Under the pieces are notes generated by a model that saw only the letters and a program-made list of their open reading frames with translations, had not been told where the DNA came from and searched no databases. From assembly GCF_003602275.1 (NCBI RefSeq), contig NZ_QZVT01000001.1, forward strand, positions 216,567-280,566: a stretch of 64,000 nucleotides of DNA, given 5' to 3'. Positions 7,845 through 17,112 of this stretch are shown piece after piece (the stretch's first letter is position 1; each line of letters starts with the position of its first letter). Source of the DNA: Arthrobacter cheniae (GTDB lineage: Bacteria > Actinomycetota > Actinomycetes > Actinomycetales > Micrococcaceae). The position numbers and the translations under genes are program-made.

Positions 7845-9230
7845 TCAGCCGCCGTTGACCGTCCGGATCGCCCGCTCGAGGACGTCGAGTCCGTCCGCGA
7901 GCAGATCATCGGTGATGACGAGCGGCGGCAGAAGGCGGATCACGTTTCCGTAGGTACCACAGGTGAGGATGATGACTCCCTCACGCAGGCACTGGGCCGC
8001 TATGGCCTTGGTGGCATCCGCGTTCGGTGTCTTGCCGCCCTGCTCCACGAACTCGATGGCCAGCATGGCGCCCCGGCCGCGGAGCTCACCGACGATGCTG
8101 GACTCGCCCAGCTCCGACTGCAGGGCAGCGAAGCGTTCGGTGACCTGGGCCTCGATGGACCGCGCGCGGCCGATGAGGTCCAGCTCCTTCATCGTGGAGA
8201 TGGCGCCGAGCGCCGCCGCACAGGCGACGGGGTTCCCACCGTAGGTGCCTCCGAGACCGCCGGCGTGGACGGCGTCGAGCAGGTCCGCCCGGCCCGTGAT
8301 CGCAGAGAGCGGCATGCCGCCGGCGATTCCCTTCGCCATCGTGATGATGTCGGGCACGACACCCTCGTGGTTCACGGCGAACCACTCGCCCGTCCTGCAG
8401 AAGCCCGACTGCACCTCGTCCGCGATGAAGACGACGCCGTTGGCTGTGGCCCACTCCGCCAGGGCGGGCAGGAAGCCGTCGGCGGGAACGATGAAGCCGC
8501 CCTCGCCCTGCACCGGCTCGATGATGATTGCGGCGACCGACGTCGCGCCGATCTGCTTCTCGATCATCGTGATCGCGCGCTGCGCCGCCTCGGGGCCCGT
8601 GATGGCCGGATTCTCCTCACGGAAGGGGTAGCTCATCGGCACGCGGTAGATCTCGGGTGCGAACGGACCGAAGTTGGTCTTGTACGGCATGGCCTTCGCC
8701 GTCAGCGCCATGGTCAGGTTGGTGCGTCCGTGGTACGCGTGATCGAACGCGACGACGGCGTCCCGGCCGGTGGCCAGGCGTGCCACCTTCACGGCGTTCT
8801 CCACGGCCTCGGCCCCCGAGTTGAACAGGACCGTGCGCTTCTCGAAGTCGCCGGGGGTCAGCTCGGCGAGCTGCTCGGCGACGGCGATGTAGCCCTCGTA
8901 GGGCGTGACCATGAAGCACGTGTGCGTGAAGTGCTCCACCTGCTCCTGGACAGCCCTGACGACGGCAGGATCGGACGCGCCGACGCTGTTGACGGCGATG
9001 CCGGAGCCGAGGTCGATGAAGGAGTTGCCGTCGACGTCCCGGAGGATGCCGCCGTCGGCGTCCGCCGCGTAGACGGGCACGCCCGAGGCGACGCCCTTGG
9101 CGACGACGGCGGCGCGGCGCGCGGCCAGCTCCGTGGATCTGGGGCCCGGGAACTCGCCGTTGATGCTTCGCTTCTGCTCGAGACGGAAGGTCGGAGCCAC
9201 GGTTCCGGATGAGGTTGCGAAAGTTGTCAT
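7845..9230 (-). CDS. gabT: 4-aminobutyrate-2-oxoglutarate aminotransferase
   Basis: PLP enzyme of 461 residues that moves the amino group of GABA to 2-oxoglutarate, giving succinate semialdehyde. Class-III aminotransferase landmarks are in order: NSGAEAVENAVKVAR, AYHGRT, IIIEPVQGEGGF, FIADEVQSGFCRTG, and TMAKGIAGGMPLS with the PLP lysine. AAGGA precedes the ATG. It follows the aldehyde dehydrogenase by 24 bases on the same strand, so the two form an operon that completes putrescine degradation after putrescine oxidase. Ends at the bidirectional terminator. Confidence 0.93.
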   Translation of the reverse strand: MTTFATSSGTVAPTFRLEQKRSINGEFPGPRSTELAARRAAVVAKGVASGVPVYAADADGGILRDVDGNSFIDLGSGIAVNSVGASDPAVVRAVQEQVEHFTHTCFMVTPYEGYIAVAEQLAELTPGDFEKRTVLFNSGAEAVENAVKVARLATGRDAVVAFDHAYHGRTNLTMALTAKAMPYKTNFGPFAPEIYRVPMSYPFREENPAITGPEAAQRAITMIEKQIGATSVAAIIIEPVQGEGGFIVPADGFLPALAEWATANGVVFIADEVQSGFCRTGEWFAVNHEGVVPDIITMAKGIAGGMPLSAITGRADLLDAVHAGGLGGTYGGNPVACAAALGAISTMKELDLIGRARSIEAQVTERFAALQSELGESSIVGELRGRGAMLAIEFVEQGGKTPNADATKAIAAQCLREGVIILTCGTYGNVIRLLPPLVITDDLLADGLDVLERAIRTVNGG

Positions 9231-9254
9231 GGGGATTCCTTGTCTCTGGGACGC

Positions 9255-10685
9255 CTAGGCGTCCAGCACGCTCATGACGTGCTTGATGCGGGTGTAGTCC
9301 TCCACGCCGTACATGGAGAGGTCCTTGCCGTAGCCGGAGTTCTTGAAGCCGCCATGCGGCATCTCGGCCGTGAGCATGATGTGCGTGTTGATCCAGACCG
9401 CGCCGAAGTCGAGGTCCCGCGAGACGCGCATCGCGGTACCGTGATCGGTGGTCCAGACACTGGAGGCCAGGGCGTAGTCCACCCCGTTGGCGAGCGCGAC
9501 AGCCTCCTCCTCCGTGCTGAAGGTCTGCACGGTGACGATCGGGCCGAACGTCTCCTGCTGCACCACGGGGTCGTCCTGCCGCGCGCCGGTGATGATCGTC
9601 GGCTCGAAGAAGTAGCCCTTCTCGCCGGCACGCTTGCCGCCGGTCGCGATGCTGCAGTGCGCGGGAATGGCCTCGATGACCGCATTCACCGCGTTGAAGT
9701 GGTTGATGTTGTTCAGGGGCCCGAAGTAGTTCTCCGAGTCGTCCTCGCTTCCCGTCGTCAGGGTCGCCGTGTGCTCGACCATCGCGGCCACGAGTTCGTC
9801 GTGCACCTCCTCCTGAACCAGCACGCGGGTGATGGCCGTGCAGTCCTGTCCGGCGTTGAAGAAGGCGAACTCGGTGATGGCCTCGGCGGTCTTCTTCAGG
9901 TCCGCGTCCGCGAAGACGACGGCGGGTGCCTTCCCACCGAGCTCGAGGTGGGCCCGCTTGAGACCCTTCGCCGCGCTGGTGGCGACGGCGATTCCCGCAC
10001 GCACGGATCCGGTGATGGACACGAGGCCCGGCACGGGGTGCTCGATCATCGCGGCACCGGTCTCACCGGTACCGAGCACGACGTTCAGGACGCCGTCCGG
10101 CAGGATGCCCTGGGTCAGGCGCGCGAGCACGAGCGTGGACTCGGGTGTCGTGTCACTCGGCTTCAGGACCACGGTGTTGCCGGCAGCGAGCGCCGGCCCG
10201 ATCTTCCAGATGGCCATGAGGAACGGGTAGTTCCAGGGCGCGACCTGCGCGACGACGCCGATCGGCTCCCGGCGCACGTAGGAGGTGTGGCCCTCGAGGT
10301 ACTCGCCCGCGGACTTGCCCTCCATGATGCGGGCTGCCCCGGCGAAGAAGCGCAGCTGGTCGGCGCCGACAGCCACTTCTTCGGCGGCGATCATCGCGCG
10401 GACCTGGCCCGTGTTGCGGTGCTGCGCCTCGACGAGCTCGTCACTGGCTGCCTCGACGGCGTCGGCGAGCTTCAGCAGCATCAGCTGGCGCTGGCTCGGG
10501 GTGGTGCGCTTCCACGTGGTGAAGGCGCGCGCGGCGGCCTGCATGGCGTCGTCGACGTCCGCGGGAGAGGAGACGGGCGACTGCGCCACGACCTCCCCGT
10601 TGGTCGGGTTGACGATGCCAAGGAGCTCTGTGCCGGCGGGCGTCACGAACACGCCGTCGATGTAGTTCTGAAGGGTCTCAGCCAC
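9255..10685 (-). CDS. aldehyde dehydrogenase, probably 4-aminobutanal dehydrogenase
   Basis: NAD(P)-dependent aldehyde dehydrogenase of 476 residues. The catalytic region is intact: LELGGKAPAVVF carries the general-base Glu and FFNAGQDCTAITR carries the nucleophilic Cys; the NAGQDCTA form is typical of aminoaldehyde dehydrogenases. The start is GTG 10683-10685 with GAAAGG 9 bases upstream; the frame stays open further upstream, but that sequence is unlike the family. First gene of an operon with gabT. Inferred to oxidise 4-aminobutanal from putrescine oxidase to GABA. A betaine-aldehyde or succinate-semialdehyde role is less likely but not excluded. Confidence 0.88.
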   Translation of the reverse strand: MAETLQNYIDGVFVTPAGTELLGIVNPTNGEVVAQSPVSSPADVDDAMQAAARAFTTWKRTTPSQRQLMLLKLADAVEAASDELVEAQHRNTGQVRAMIAAEEVAVGADQLRFFAGAARIMEGKSAGEYLEGHTSYVRREPIGVVAQVAPWNYPFLMAIWKIGPALAAGNTVVLKPSDTTPESTLVLARLTQGILPDGVLNVVLGTGETGAAMIEHPVPGLVSITGSVRAGIAVATSAAKGLKRAHLELGGKAPAVVFADADLKKTAEAITEFAFFNAGQDCTAITRVLVQEEVHDELVAAMVEHTATLTTGSEDDSENYFGPLNNINHFNAVNAVIEAIPAHCSIATGGKRAGEKGYFFEPTIITGARQDDPVVQQETFGPIVTVQTFSTEEEAVALANGVDYALASSVWTTDHGTAMRVSRDLDFGAVWINTHIMLTAEMPHGGFKNSGYGKDLSMYGVEDYTRIKHVMSVLDA

Positions 10686-10759
10686 GGTGCAGTGCCTTTC
10701 ACGAGGGGTGTATCCGCGCACACCCGGAGGTGGGGCGGTGCACCGGTTTCGACAAGACG

Positions 10760-10795
10760 CTACCGGCGTGAGGTAGCGCCCGCCACGTATACGTG
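10760..10795. promoter_or_regulatory. dyads between aldehyde dehydrogenase and PucR gene
   Basis: The 167-base divergent region holds a perfect palindrome CACGTATACGTG (10784-10795) and an inverted repeat GCTACC-7-GGTAGC (10760-10778). Either could be the binding site of the divergent PucR-type regulator, controlling both itself and the dehydrogenase-gabT operon. Inference from location only. Confidence 0.35.
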
Positions 10796-10852
10796 CACAG
10801 CGATCGCCGCCCTTGGCCGTGCACTGGTACAGCCAGGACATATTCTGGTTGC

Positions 10853-12283
10853 ATGGCCATCACGCTATCGGATCTCCTCGCCGATCCATCCCTCGGGCTG
10901 ACCGCAGAAGGCGGTGCCCACGCTCCCGTACAGCCCATCCAGTGGGTGGCCGTGACGGAACTCGAGGACCCCCGGCCCTTCCTCAACGGCGCTGAGGTCG
11001 TCCTGACGACAGGGGTGCGCCTGAAGACCGGCGCCGCCCAGCGAGCGTTCGTCCAGCGGGTGCACGAGGCCGGGGCCCTGGCCATCGGCTTCGGAGTCGG
11101 CCTCACCCACCGCAGGATTCCCGCGGCAGTGCTGGCGGAGGCGGACGCCGTCGGACTTCCCGCGTTCAGCGTCCCCTATGAAGTCCCGTTCATCGCCATC
11201 GGCAAGAGGGTCGCCGATGCCCTGTCCGCCGATCAGTACGCGGGACTCGAGGAACTCCTCGAAGGACACGCGGTCCTCGCATCGGCGCTCCTGGGCGCCG
11301 GAGGCCTCGGCGCGCTTCTCGGCGAGTTGGCTCGCATGCTCGGCACCGACGTCGTGCTGTTCCAGTACGGGACGCGCATCGCCGGCTCCGGTGGCACGTC
11401 CGGCACGTCCGGCACCCCTGGAACGACGACGGAGTGGCACCGGCTACCGATCGCCACCGGGCTCAAGGACCGCTGCACCCTCGCCCTCGCCGAACCCTAT
11501 GCACATGCCGCCGTCGTCGACTACGCGCAGAGCCTGATCTCGGTCGAACTCACCAACCAGGCCAGGAACCGGACCGGGACCCGGACCGCCACGGGGCAAT
11601 TGCTGGAGGACGTGGTGCGGGGGGCGCTTGCGGGGGCCGAGGCGACAGCGCGACTCGCCAGTTCGGGCATCGATACGACGGTTCGGCACAGCGTGCTGAT
11701 CATCGACGTCGCCTCGGGACAACGCCGTGCGCTGCGGACCCTACCCCTCCCCTTCGGCTGGGAGGGGACCTCCGCCGGGCTCGTCGACGAGCGGCTCGTG
11801 CTCGTCCTGCCCACCCCCGCGGCGCCCGATCCGGCCGACCTCAGCCGCTACCTGCACGGCGCGGGGCTCACCTCCCGCATCGGAGTAGGCGGCACCTACG
11901 CGCAGCCGAACGGCCTGCGCTGGAGCTACTTCGAGGCCCGCGAAGCACTGCAGCGCGGCCAGGCGCTCAACCTCGCGGATCGACTCAGCCTGACTTCGTT
12001 GCTGATGTCCAGCGCCGATGTGCCGCTCGCCGATCTGGCCGCCGAGACCCTGAAACCTCTCGAAGCTTTCGACGAGGCACACCGGGCGGACCTGGTGTCC
12101 ACGCTCAAGCGGTACCTGGACCTCGACGGCTCGGTGGCCGCCGTCGCCGCCGACCTCGACCTCCACCGCAACACCATTCGCTACCGGCTGCAGCAGGTCG
12201 TTGCCCTCACGGGATACGACCCCTCGGTCACGGCTGACCGCGTGCATCTCTACCTCGCCCTCCGCGTCCGAGCCCTGGGGTGA
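10853..12283 (+). CDS. PucR-family transcriptional regulator
   Basis: Regulator of 476 residues with three parts. An N-terminal PucR/purine-catabolism domain (residues 1-125, VVLTTGVRLK, TEL-ED pattern) comes first, then a central CdaR GGDEF-like region. The C-terminal PucR helix-turn-helix (about 415-476) reads TLKRYLDLDGSVAAVAADLDLHRNTIRYRLQQV. The ATG at 10853 matches the family N-terminus (MAITLSDLLADPSLGL). A short GTS/GTP repeat near residue 180 looks like a linker. PucR relatives often activate GABA or putrescine operons; its divergence from the dehydrogenase-gabT operon makes it the likely activator. Confidence 0.88.
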   Translation: MAITLSDLLADPSLGLTAEGGAHAPVQPIQWVAVTELEDPRPFLNGAEVVLTTGVRLKTGAAQRAFVQRVHEAGALAIGFGVGLTHRRIPAAVLAEADAVGLPAFSVPYEVPFIAIGKRVADALSADQYAGLEELLEGHAVLASALLGAGGLGALLGELARMLGTDVVLFQYGTRIAGSGGTSGTSGTPGTTTEWHRLPIATGLKDRCTLALAEPYAHAAVVDYAQSLISVELTNQARNRTGTRTATGQLLEDVVRGALAGAEATARLASSGIDTTVRHSVLIIDVASGQRRALRTLPLPFGWEGTSAGLVDERLVLVLPTPAAPDPADLSRYLHGAGLTSRIGVGGTYAQPNGLRWSYFEAREALQRGQALNLADRLSLTSLLMSSADVPLADLAAETLKPLEAFDEAHRADLVSTLKRYLDLDGSVAAVAADLDLHRNTIRYRLQQVVALTGYDPSVTADRVHLYLALRVRALG

Positions 12284-12408
12284 GGCAGCCGGGCAAGGCA
12301 CCTGTTCCGGCGCGTCAGCAGCGATCAGGTTCACATCCGGCCGAACGACCGCGCTCGTGGGACAATCGGACCCACACGCACCGGTCTTCCAATTCTTCAG
12401 GGGTATAA

Positions 12409-13653
12409 ATGTCCGTGCTTCAGGTCCACGAGGTGGCATTGCAGGAGCTGGCCCGCCAGGCAGTCCTGCAGGAGTACCGGCTTCCCTACGGCGAGGCGGA
12501 CGGCCTCCCCGTGGAAAAGCGCGACTACGAGACGCCCCCCGAGCTCCTCAACCTCGTGAAGCTCGCCGTACGCGTCAGTGGCATGGACATGGGTGTCATC
12601 AACATCATCACGGCCGACCAGCAGCACCAGATCGCTGCGGTCGGGGTGGATGCGGGAGTGTGTTCGCGGGAGGACTCGATGTGCTCCAAGGTCTTCACCT
12701 CGGGAGCCATCACGGCCCTCGCGGATGCCTCCCGCGACCCGCGCTTCGCCGAGAATCCCTTCGTCAACGGTGGCATCGCCGAGGTCCGGTCCTATGCCTC
12801 GGTCCCCCTTGTGACGACGGCCGGCTACGCCCTGGGCGCCCTCTGCGTATTCTCCCTTCGGGTGCACCCGTTCACTGCGGACCAGCGTGAGGGCCTCGAG
12901 ATCCTCGCCCGGCAGGTCGTGGAGGTGCTCGAACTGCAATTCAAGACCCGCCAGCTCGTGGAGGCGCTCGAGGTGGTGCGTCGCAGCAACGAGGACCTCG
13001 CCGGTTTCGCCGCCCGGGTCAGCCATGACCTCAAGAATCCGTTGACTGCGATCCTGGGCTATGCCGAATTGAGCGAACAGGACGACGAGGTCGAGCCTTC
13101 CGGGCCGGCAGCACGGTACTTCAGCATCATCCGTGGCAGCGCCAGCCGCATGCTGACGACGGTGGAGGAAGTCCTCGCGTTCTCGCGTATCGGCGGCGCG
13201 ATCACTCGCCGCCCCGTGCGCCTGAGCACGATGATGAACTCGGTCCTGCAGGACGTCCTCCCGCTGACCACTTCCTACGACGCCGTCGTCACCGTCCAGG
13301 ATGCGCAGCTGGACGTGGACCAGGCGCAGGTGACCGCGCTCCTCCAGAACCTCGTGTCCAACGCCATCAAGTACTCGACGCCCGACACTCCCCCGCGCAT
13401 CGAGGTCATCGGACACGTCGGGGAGACGCAGGTCCTGCGGATCATCGACCACGGAAAGGGGATCGATCCCGAAGACCGCCAGCGGGTCCTCGAACCCCTC
13501 GTGCGGCTCCAGCGCGACGGCGACCCGGCCGGCAGCGGCATCGGGCTGGCCACGTGCGCCAGGATTGCGACGGCACATGACGGTCTGATCAGCATCACGG
13601 GCACTCCCGGCGGCGGCACCACGGTGACCGTGGACCTGGGTCCGGCAAGCTGA
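12409..13653 (+). CDS. GAF-domain sensor histidine kinase (soluble)
   Basis: Cytoplasmic kinase of 414 residues with no membrane segments. A GAF sensor occupies about residues 42-178 (AAVGVDAG, SREDSMCSKVF, YASVPLVTTAGYALGALCVF). The dimerisation/phospho-acceptor helix has the H-box VSHDLKNPLTAILGYAEL with His206. The ATPase domain carries LVSNAIKYS (N box), IIDHGKGIDP (G1) and GSGIGLATC (G2). The nearest response regulator is the receiver-PP2C protein at 15606. Such GAF kinases sense small molecules or redox state; the signal here is unknown. The ATG start gives a protein matching relatives. Confidence 0.9.
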   Translation: MSVLQVHEVALQELARQAVLQEYRLPYGEADGLPVEKRDYETPPELLNLVKLAVRVSGMDMGVINIITADQQHQIAAVGVDAGVCSREDSMCSKVFTSGAITALADASRDPRFAENPFVNGGIAEVRSYASVPLVTTAGYALGALCVFSLRVHPFTADQREGLEILARQVVEVLELQFKTRQLVEALEVVRRSNEDLAGFAARVSHDLKNPLTAILGYAELSEQDDEVEPSGPAARYFSIIRGSASRMLTTVEEVLAFSRIGGAITRRPVRLSTMMNSVLQDVLPLTTSYDAVVTVQDAQLDVDQAQVTALLQNLVSNAIKYSTPDTPPRIEVIGHVGETQVLRIIDHGKGIDPEDRQRVLEPLVRLQRDGDPAGSGIGLATCARIATAHDGLISITGTPGGGTTVTVDLGPAS

Positions 13654-13702
13654 CACGTTCGCCCGATCGTGCGTCCGCGGTCACCGTGGTACCGCCGGGG
13701 CG

Positions 13703-15379
13703 CTAACTCTCCTGGGTCTGGAGATCCTGGTCGGCGTGCGCGAGCGGGAGCCGGAAGGTGAACGTGGAGCCCTGACCTTCCACGCTCCGGCAGGTGATCG
13801 TTCCACCATGGCGTTCGACGATGGCCTTGGAGATCGCCAGGCCTAGGCCGACGCCGGGAATCGCCGCGTTCCGCGCCGCGGACGTCCGGAAGAACTTCGA
13901 GAAGACCCCCCGGAGTTCCTCCGCCGACATGCCGCTGCCCTGGTCGGTCACGCTGCACTCCACCTCGCCGTCGACCTCTGCGGCGCTGACCGTCACGCGG
14001 CCTCCGCCGGGAGAGTACTTGATGGCGTTCGAGAGCAGGTTGTCCAGGACCTGGCCGATCCTGGGGGCATCACACAGCGCCACGAGGTCGGGCGCTGTGT
14101 GATTCTCGAAGTGCACCAGCGGATTGTTGTTCCGTTCCTCGGCCGTCGCGACGCGCCGCCCGACGAGATCGGAGAAGTTGGTGGGGGCCGGGGTGATCTC
14201 CGGTGGTCCCTCCGCCGTGGCCAGCAGGTCCACCACGAGCTTGTGCAGGCGCTCGGAGTTGCGCGACACCACTTCCAGGCCGGAGGCGACCTCGGGCTCG
14301 AGGTCGGGCATGCTGGTGAGCAGTTCCAGGTAGCCCCGGATGGCGGTCAGGGGTGTCCGTAGCTCATGGGACACCGTCGCCACGAACTCGTCCTTCGCGT
14401 TCAGGGCCCGGACGAGTTCTGTCACATCGTTGAAGGTCACCACCGAGCCCTCACGGGTCCCGGCCTGGTTCGTCATCAGACGGGACGATGTCGAGAGCAC
14501 GCGCTGGTTCGACAGGTCGCCCCACCACAGCAGGTAGTCGGAGAACACCTGCCCGTCGGCCGCGCGCCGGGTCGGTCGCCTCGCCGCCGGCGTGACGGAC
14601 GAGCCGTCCTGCTGGAAGATGCGCAGGTCGGCTTCGGAGGTGTCGGCGGACCCACCGGCGAGCGCCCGGAACTGCTCGAGCTTCCGGTTCGTCAGGACGG
14701 GGCGACCGGCTTCGTCCAGGGCGATCAGGCCGATATCGACGCTGTTGACCACCGTCTCCAGGAGCCGTTCCCGGCGGGCACTCTCCTCGAGGAGCTTCTG
14801 CAGGGTGTGGTCCTTCTCCTCGACGACCGCCTGCTGGGCCATCATGCTGGCCGTCATCACGCGGATCGTGATCCCGATGGCGAGCATGATGAAGGGCAGG
14901 AGGAAGGACTGCGTCAGGGACTGCGAGTTCACCGCGGCGTCCGCGACGAAGAGCGGCACCCAGACGATCCCGAGCGATGCGAGGAACCCCGTGGCAAGGG
15001 CGGCTCGGGGATACAGGCCCGATGCCGCCAGCCAGATCACGGGGAAGACCGTGAGGAGGCCGACGCCCGTGATGACGGTTCCCGCGCCGTGGCGCATGAG
15101 CCCGATGGGGATGAAGTCGAGCAGCGGAATGATGAGGAAGCTGGCATACGGCAAGCGGTCCCACGGCACGATGAAGCACAGCGCCAGCAGGACGGCGTGT
15201 AGGCCGACGCCGATCATGAACGGCTGGCTCTCGAAGAGGTCAGGATGGAACAACCCGCCCACGAGGACGAGGACGACGGTAAGCGAGAGGGGCAGCTGAC
15301 TGAGGACCACGCGGGCACGCATGGTCAGCTCGTGGAACTGCCGGGTGTTGAGCGTCAGGTGTGAGAGCACCTTGTCCAC
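13703..15379 (-). CDS. membrane sensor histidine kinase with PAS domain
   Basis: Kinase of 558 residues. Six or so hydrophobic helices fill residues 28-180. A short coiled segment (185-210) and a PAS-like sensor (about 205-320, VVNSVDIGLIALDEAGRPVLTN) follow. The phospho-acceptor helix reads VATVSHELRTPLTAIRGYLEL, His338. The ATPase domain has LLSNAIKYSPGGG, VTDQGSGMS and GVGLGLAISKAIVERHGG. GTG start. It is divergent from the receiver-PP2C gene, 226 bases away, and is a good candidate to phosphorylate that receiver. Signal unknown; the PAS domain shows no obvious cofactor motif. Confidence 0.9.
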   Translation of the reverse strand: MDKVLSHLTLNTRQFHELTMRARVVLSQLPLSLTVVLVLVGGLFHPDLFESQPFMIGVGLHAVLLALCFIVPWDRLPYASFLIIPLLDFIPIGLMRHGAGTVITGVGLLTVFPVIWLAASGLYPRAALATGFLASLGIVWVPLFVADAAVNSQSLTQSFLLPFIMLAIGITIRVMTASMMAQQAVVEEKDHTLQKLLEESARRERLLETVVNSVDIGLIALDEAGRPVLTNRKLEQFRALAGGSADTSEADLRIFQQDGSSVTPAARRPTRRAADGQVFSDYLLWWGDLSNQRVLSTSSRLMTNQAGTREGSVVTFNDVTELVRALNAKDEFVATVSHELRTPLTAIRGYLELLTSMPDLEPEVASGLEVVSRNSERLHKLVVDLLATAEGPPEITPAPTNFSDLVGRRVATAEERNNNPLVHFENHTAPDLVALCDAPRIGQVLDNLLSNAIKYSPGGGRVTVSAAEVDGEVECSVTDQGSGMSAEELRGVFSKFFRTSAARNAAIPGVGLGLAISKAIVERHGGTITCRSVEGQGSTFTFRLPLAHADQDLQTQES

Positions 15380-15605
15380 TGGCCGTTCCCCTCGTCCCTC
15401 GTCCGGCTATCTCCGTCGCTACAGCGGCACCGGCGGCCCGGGCACGCCGACCCCAAAAGACTAGCGCGGCTGTCCCTTGATTGCGGGCGCCAGGCGGCTC
15501 CGCGGACCTCAAGATCACATCAAGTTCCGCGCATCAAAGCGGTGATCGGGGCGAAGGTCCGTGGCACGTCCCGGCGATCACGCGCCGTAGCGTTTAATGG
15601 GGATC

Positions 15606-16706
15606 ATGACTGCCGCCCCCGAGACCCGCCGTGCACTGGTCGTTGAGGACGACGTCGACATCCGGGGTCTGCTCGTGCAGATCCTGAAGCGTGAGGGCTT
15701 CGAGGTGACCGAGGCCGCAACGGCCCGCGAGGGGTTGCAGAAGGCCCGGGCCGGGGCCGATCTCATCACCCTCGACCTCAACCTGCCCGACGGTGACGGC
15801 GTGGAGGTGTGCCGCGAGGTCCGCACCTTCTCCGACGCCTACATCCTGATGATCACGGCCCGCACCGATGAGATCGAACGCCTGACCGGCCTCGAGACCG
15901 GCGCCGACGATTACATCAGCAAACCCTTCAGCCCGCGTGAACTGGTTGCGCGCATCAACTCCCTCTTCCGGCGCCAGAACCGCCAGGCTGCTGCCGATGT
16001 CGCGAACGCGGACGAGCGCCAGCGCGCGGCCGAGGTACAGCAGAACCTCCTCCCCCGGGACCAGCTCGCCCTGCAGGACTACGAGCTGTGCGGCCGCTTC
16101 AGGCCCTCGCGGAGCGTTGGAGGCGACTTCTACGACTGGTACGGAACTGCCGACGGGCTGCATCTCACCGTCGCCGATGCCATGGGGAAAGGCATGGGCG
16201 CAGCCCTCATCGCCGCGACCGTGCGGGCGATCATGCGCTCCGTCGCCACACAGCCGAGCATCGAGACCGCCTTCGCCACGGCGGCGCGTGCCACCGAGGC
16301 GGACCTCGAACAGACCAGCTCCTTCGTCACCCTGTTCCACGGCCGGCTCGATGCCGCCACCGGCGTCGTCGGTTATGTGGATGCCGGACACGGCCTTGCC
16401 CTGCACGTCGCAGCGGACGGAAGTGTCGTGAGGCTTCCCTCGGCCGGTCCTCCCGTCGGTGCCTGGCCCGATCAGGCCTGGTCCGCGGGCACCGTTCACC
16501 TCGAGCCGGGTGATTCGCTCGCCGTCGTGAGCGATGGCCTGCTGGATATCTACGAGACGGTGGAGCAGTTCACCGAGGCCGTCGCCGGTGTCGTCACGGC
16601 GGCAGCAGGAGCCGAGGACGCATGCGGCAGGCTGCTCGATATGGCTGACGTCCCAGAGGTGGCCGACGACGTCACCGTCGTCATCCTCCGGCGCTCGCCT
16701 GCCTGA
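15606..16706 (+). CDS. response regulator with PP2C-type (RsbU/SpoIIE) phosphatase output
   Basis: Fusion of 366 residues. Residues 9-125 are a receiver domain: VVEDDVDIRG, phospho-acceptor Asp57 in LITLDLNLPDGDG, MITART and the conserved Lys in ISKPFSPREL. Residues about 145-365 are a SpoIIE phosphatase: VGGDFYDWY and DAMGKGMGAAL hold metal-binding Asp residues, then DAGHGLAL, VVSDGL and ADDVTVVIL. I prefer ATG 15606, preceded by GGGG, over the ATG at 15597. Phosphorylation should switch dephosphorylation of the STAS protein encoded next, in a partner-switching pathway. Confidence 0.92.
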   Translation: MTAAPETRRALVVEDDVDIRGLLVQILKREGFEVTEAATAREGLQKARAGADLITLDLNLPDGDGVEVCREVRTFSDAYILMITARTDEIERLTGLETGADDYISKPFSPRELVARINSLFRRQNRQAAADVANADERQRAAEVQQNLLPRDQLALQDYELCGRFRPSRSVGGDFYDWYGTADGLHLTVADAMGKGMGAALIAATVRAIMRSVATQPSIETAFATAARATEADLEQTSSFVTLFHGRLDAATGVVGYVDAGHGLALHVAADGSVVRLPSAGPPVGAWPDQAWSAGTVHLEPGDSLAVVSDGLLDIYETVEQFTEAVAGVVTAAAGAEDACGRLLDMADVPEVADDVTVVILRRSPA

Positions 16707-16779
16707 GGCAGCTCGGGCACCAAGCGCGTCGACGGCACGACCCAGGATCACGGACAGGCATCGCCAGAAGGAAGTACTC

Positions 16780-17112
16780 ATGGAATTCACCACGCAGGAC
16801 AAGGGCCGCTACACCGAGGTGTCGGCAACCGGACGCCTCAACATGGTCGCTGCGCCGAAGCTGCGCGAGGTCATCAACGGGGTCGTGAGCGCGGGTGGCA
16901 AGCGGATCGTCGTGAATCTCGCCGGCACCAGCTTCATGGATTCCTCCGGACTCGGCGCGCTCATCGGCTGCCTCAAGCTGGCACGGCAGTCCGGCGGCGA
17001 CCTGCGGATCGCCGCCGTGCAGCCGCAGGTCAACATGGTGCTGGAACTCACCAGCATGCATCGCGTCCTCACCCCGCACGCGACGCCCGAGGAAGCCTTC
17101 CTCAATGACTGA
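16780..17112 (+). CDS. STAS-domain anti-anti-sigma-type protein
   Basis: Single STAS domain of 110 residues. The phosphorylatable Ser lies in TSFMDSSGLGALIG (around residue 52), as in RsbV/SpoIIAA proteins. AAGGAAG lies just upstream of the ATG. It follows the receiver-PP2C gene and overlaps the kinase gene by 8 bases. It would bind the kinase-type partner when unphosphorylated and be reset by the upstream phosphatase. No sigma factor gene is in the window, so the final target is unknown. Confidence 0.92.
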   Translation: MEFTTQDKGRYTEVSATGRLNMVAAPKLREVINGVVSAGGKRIVVNLAGTSFMDSSGLGALIGCLKLARQSGGDLRIAAVQPQVNMVLELTSMHRVLTPHATPEEAFLND

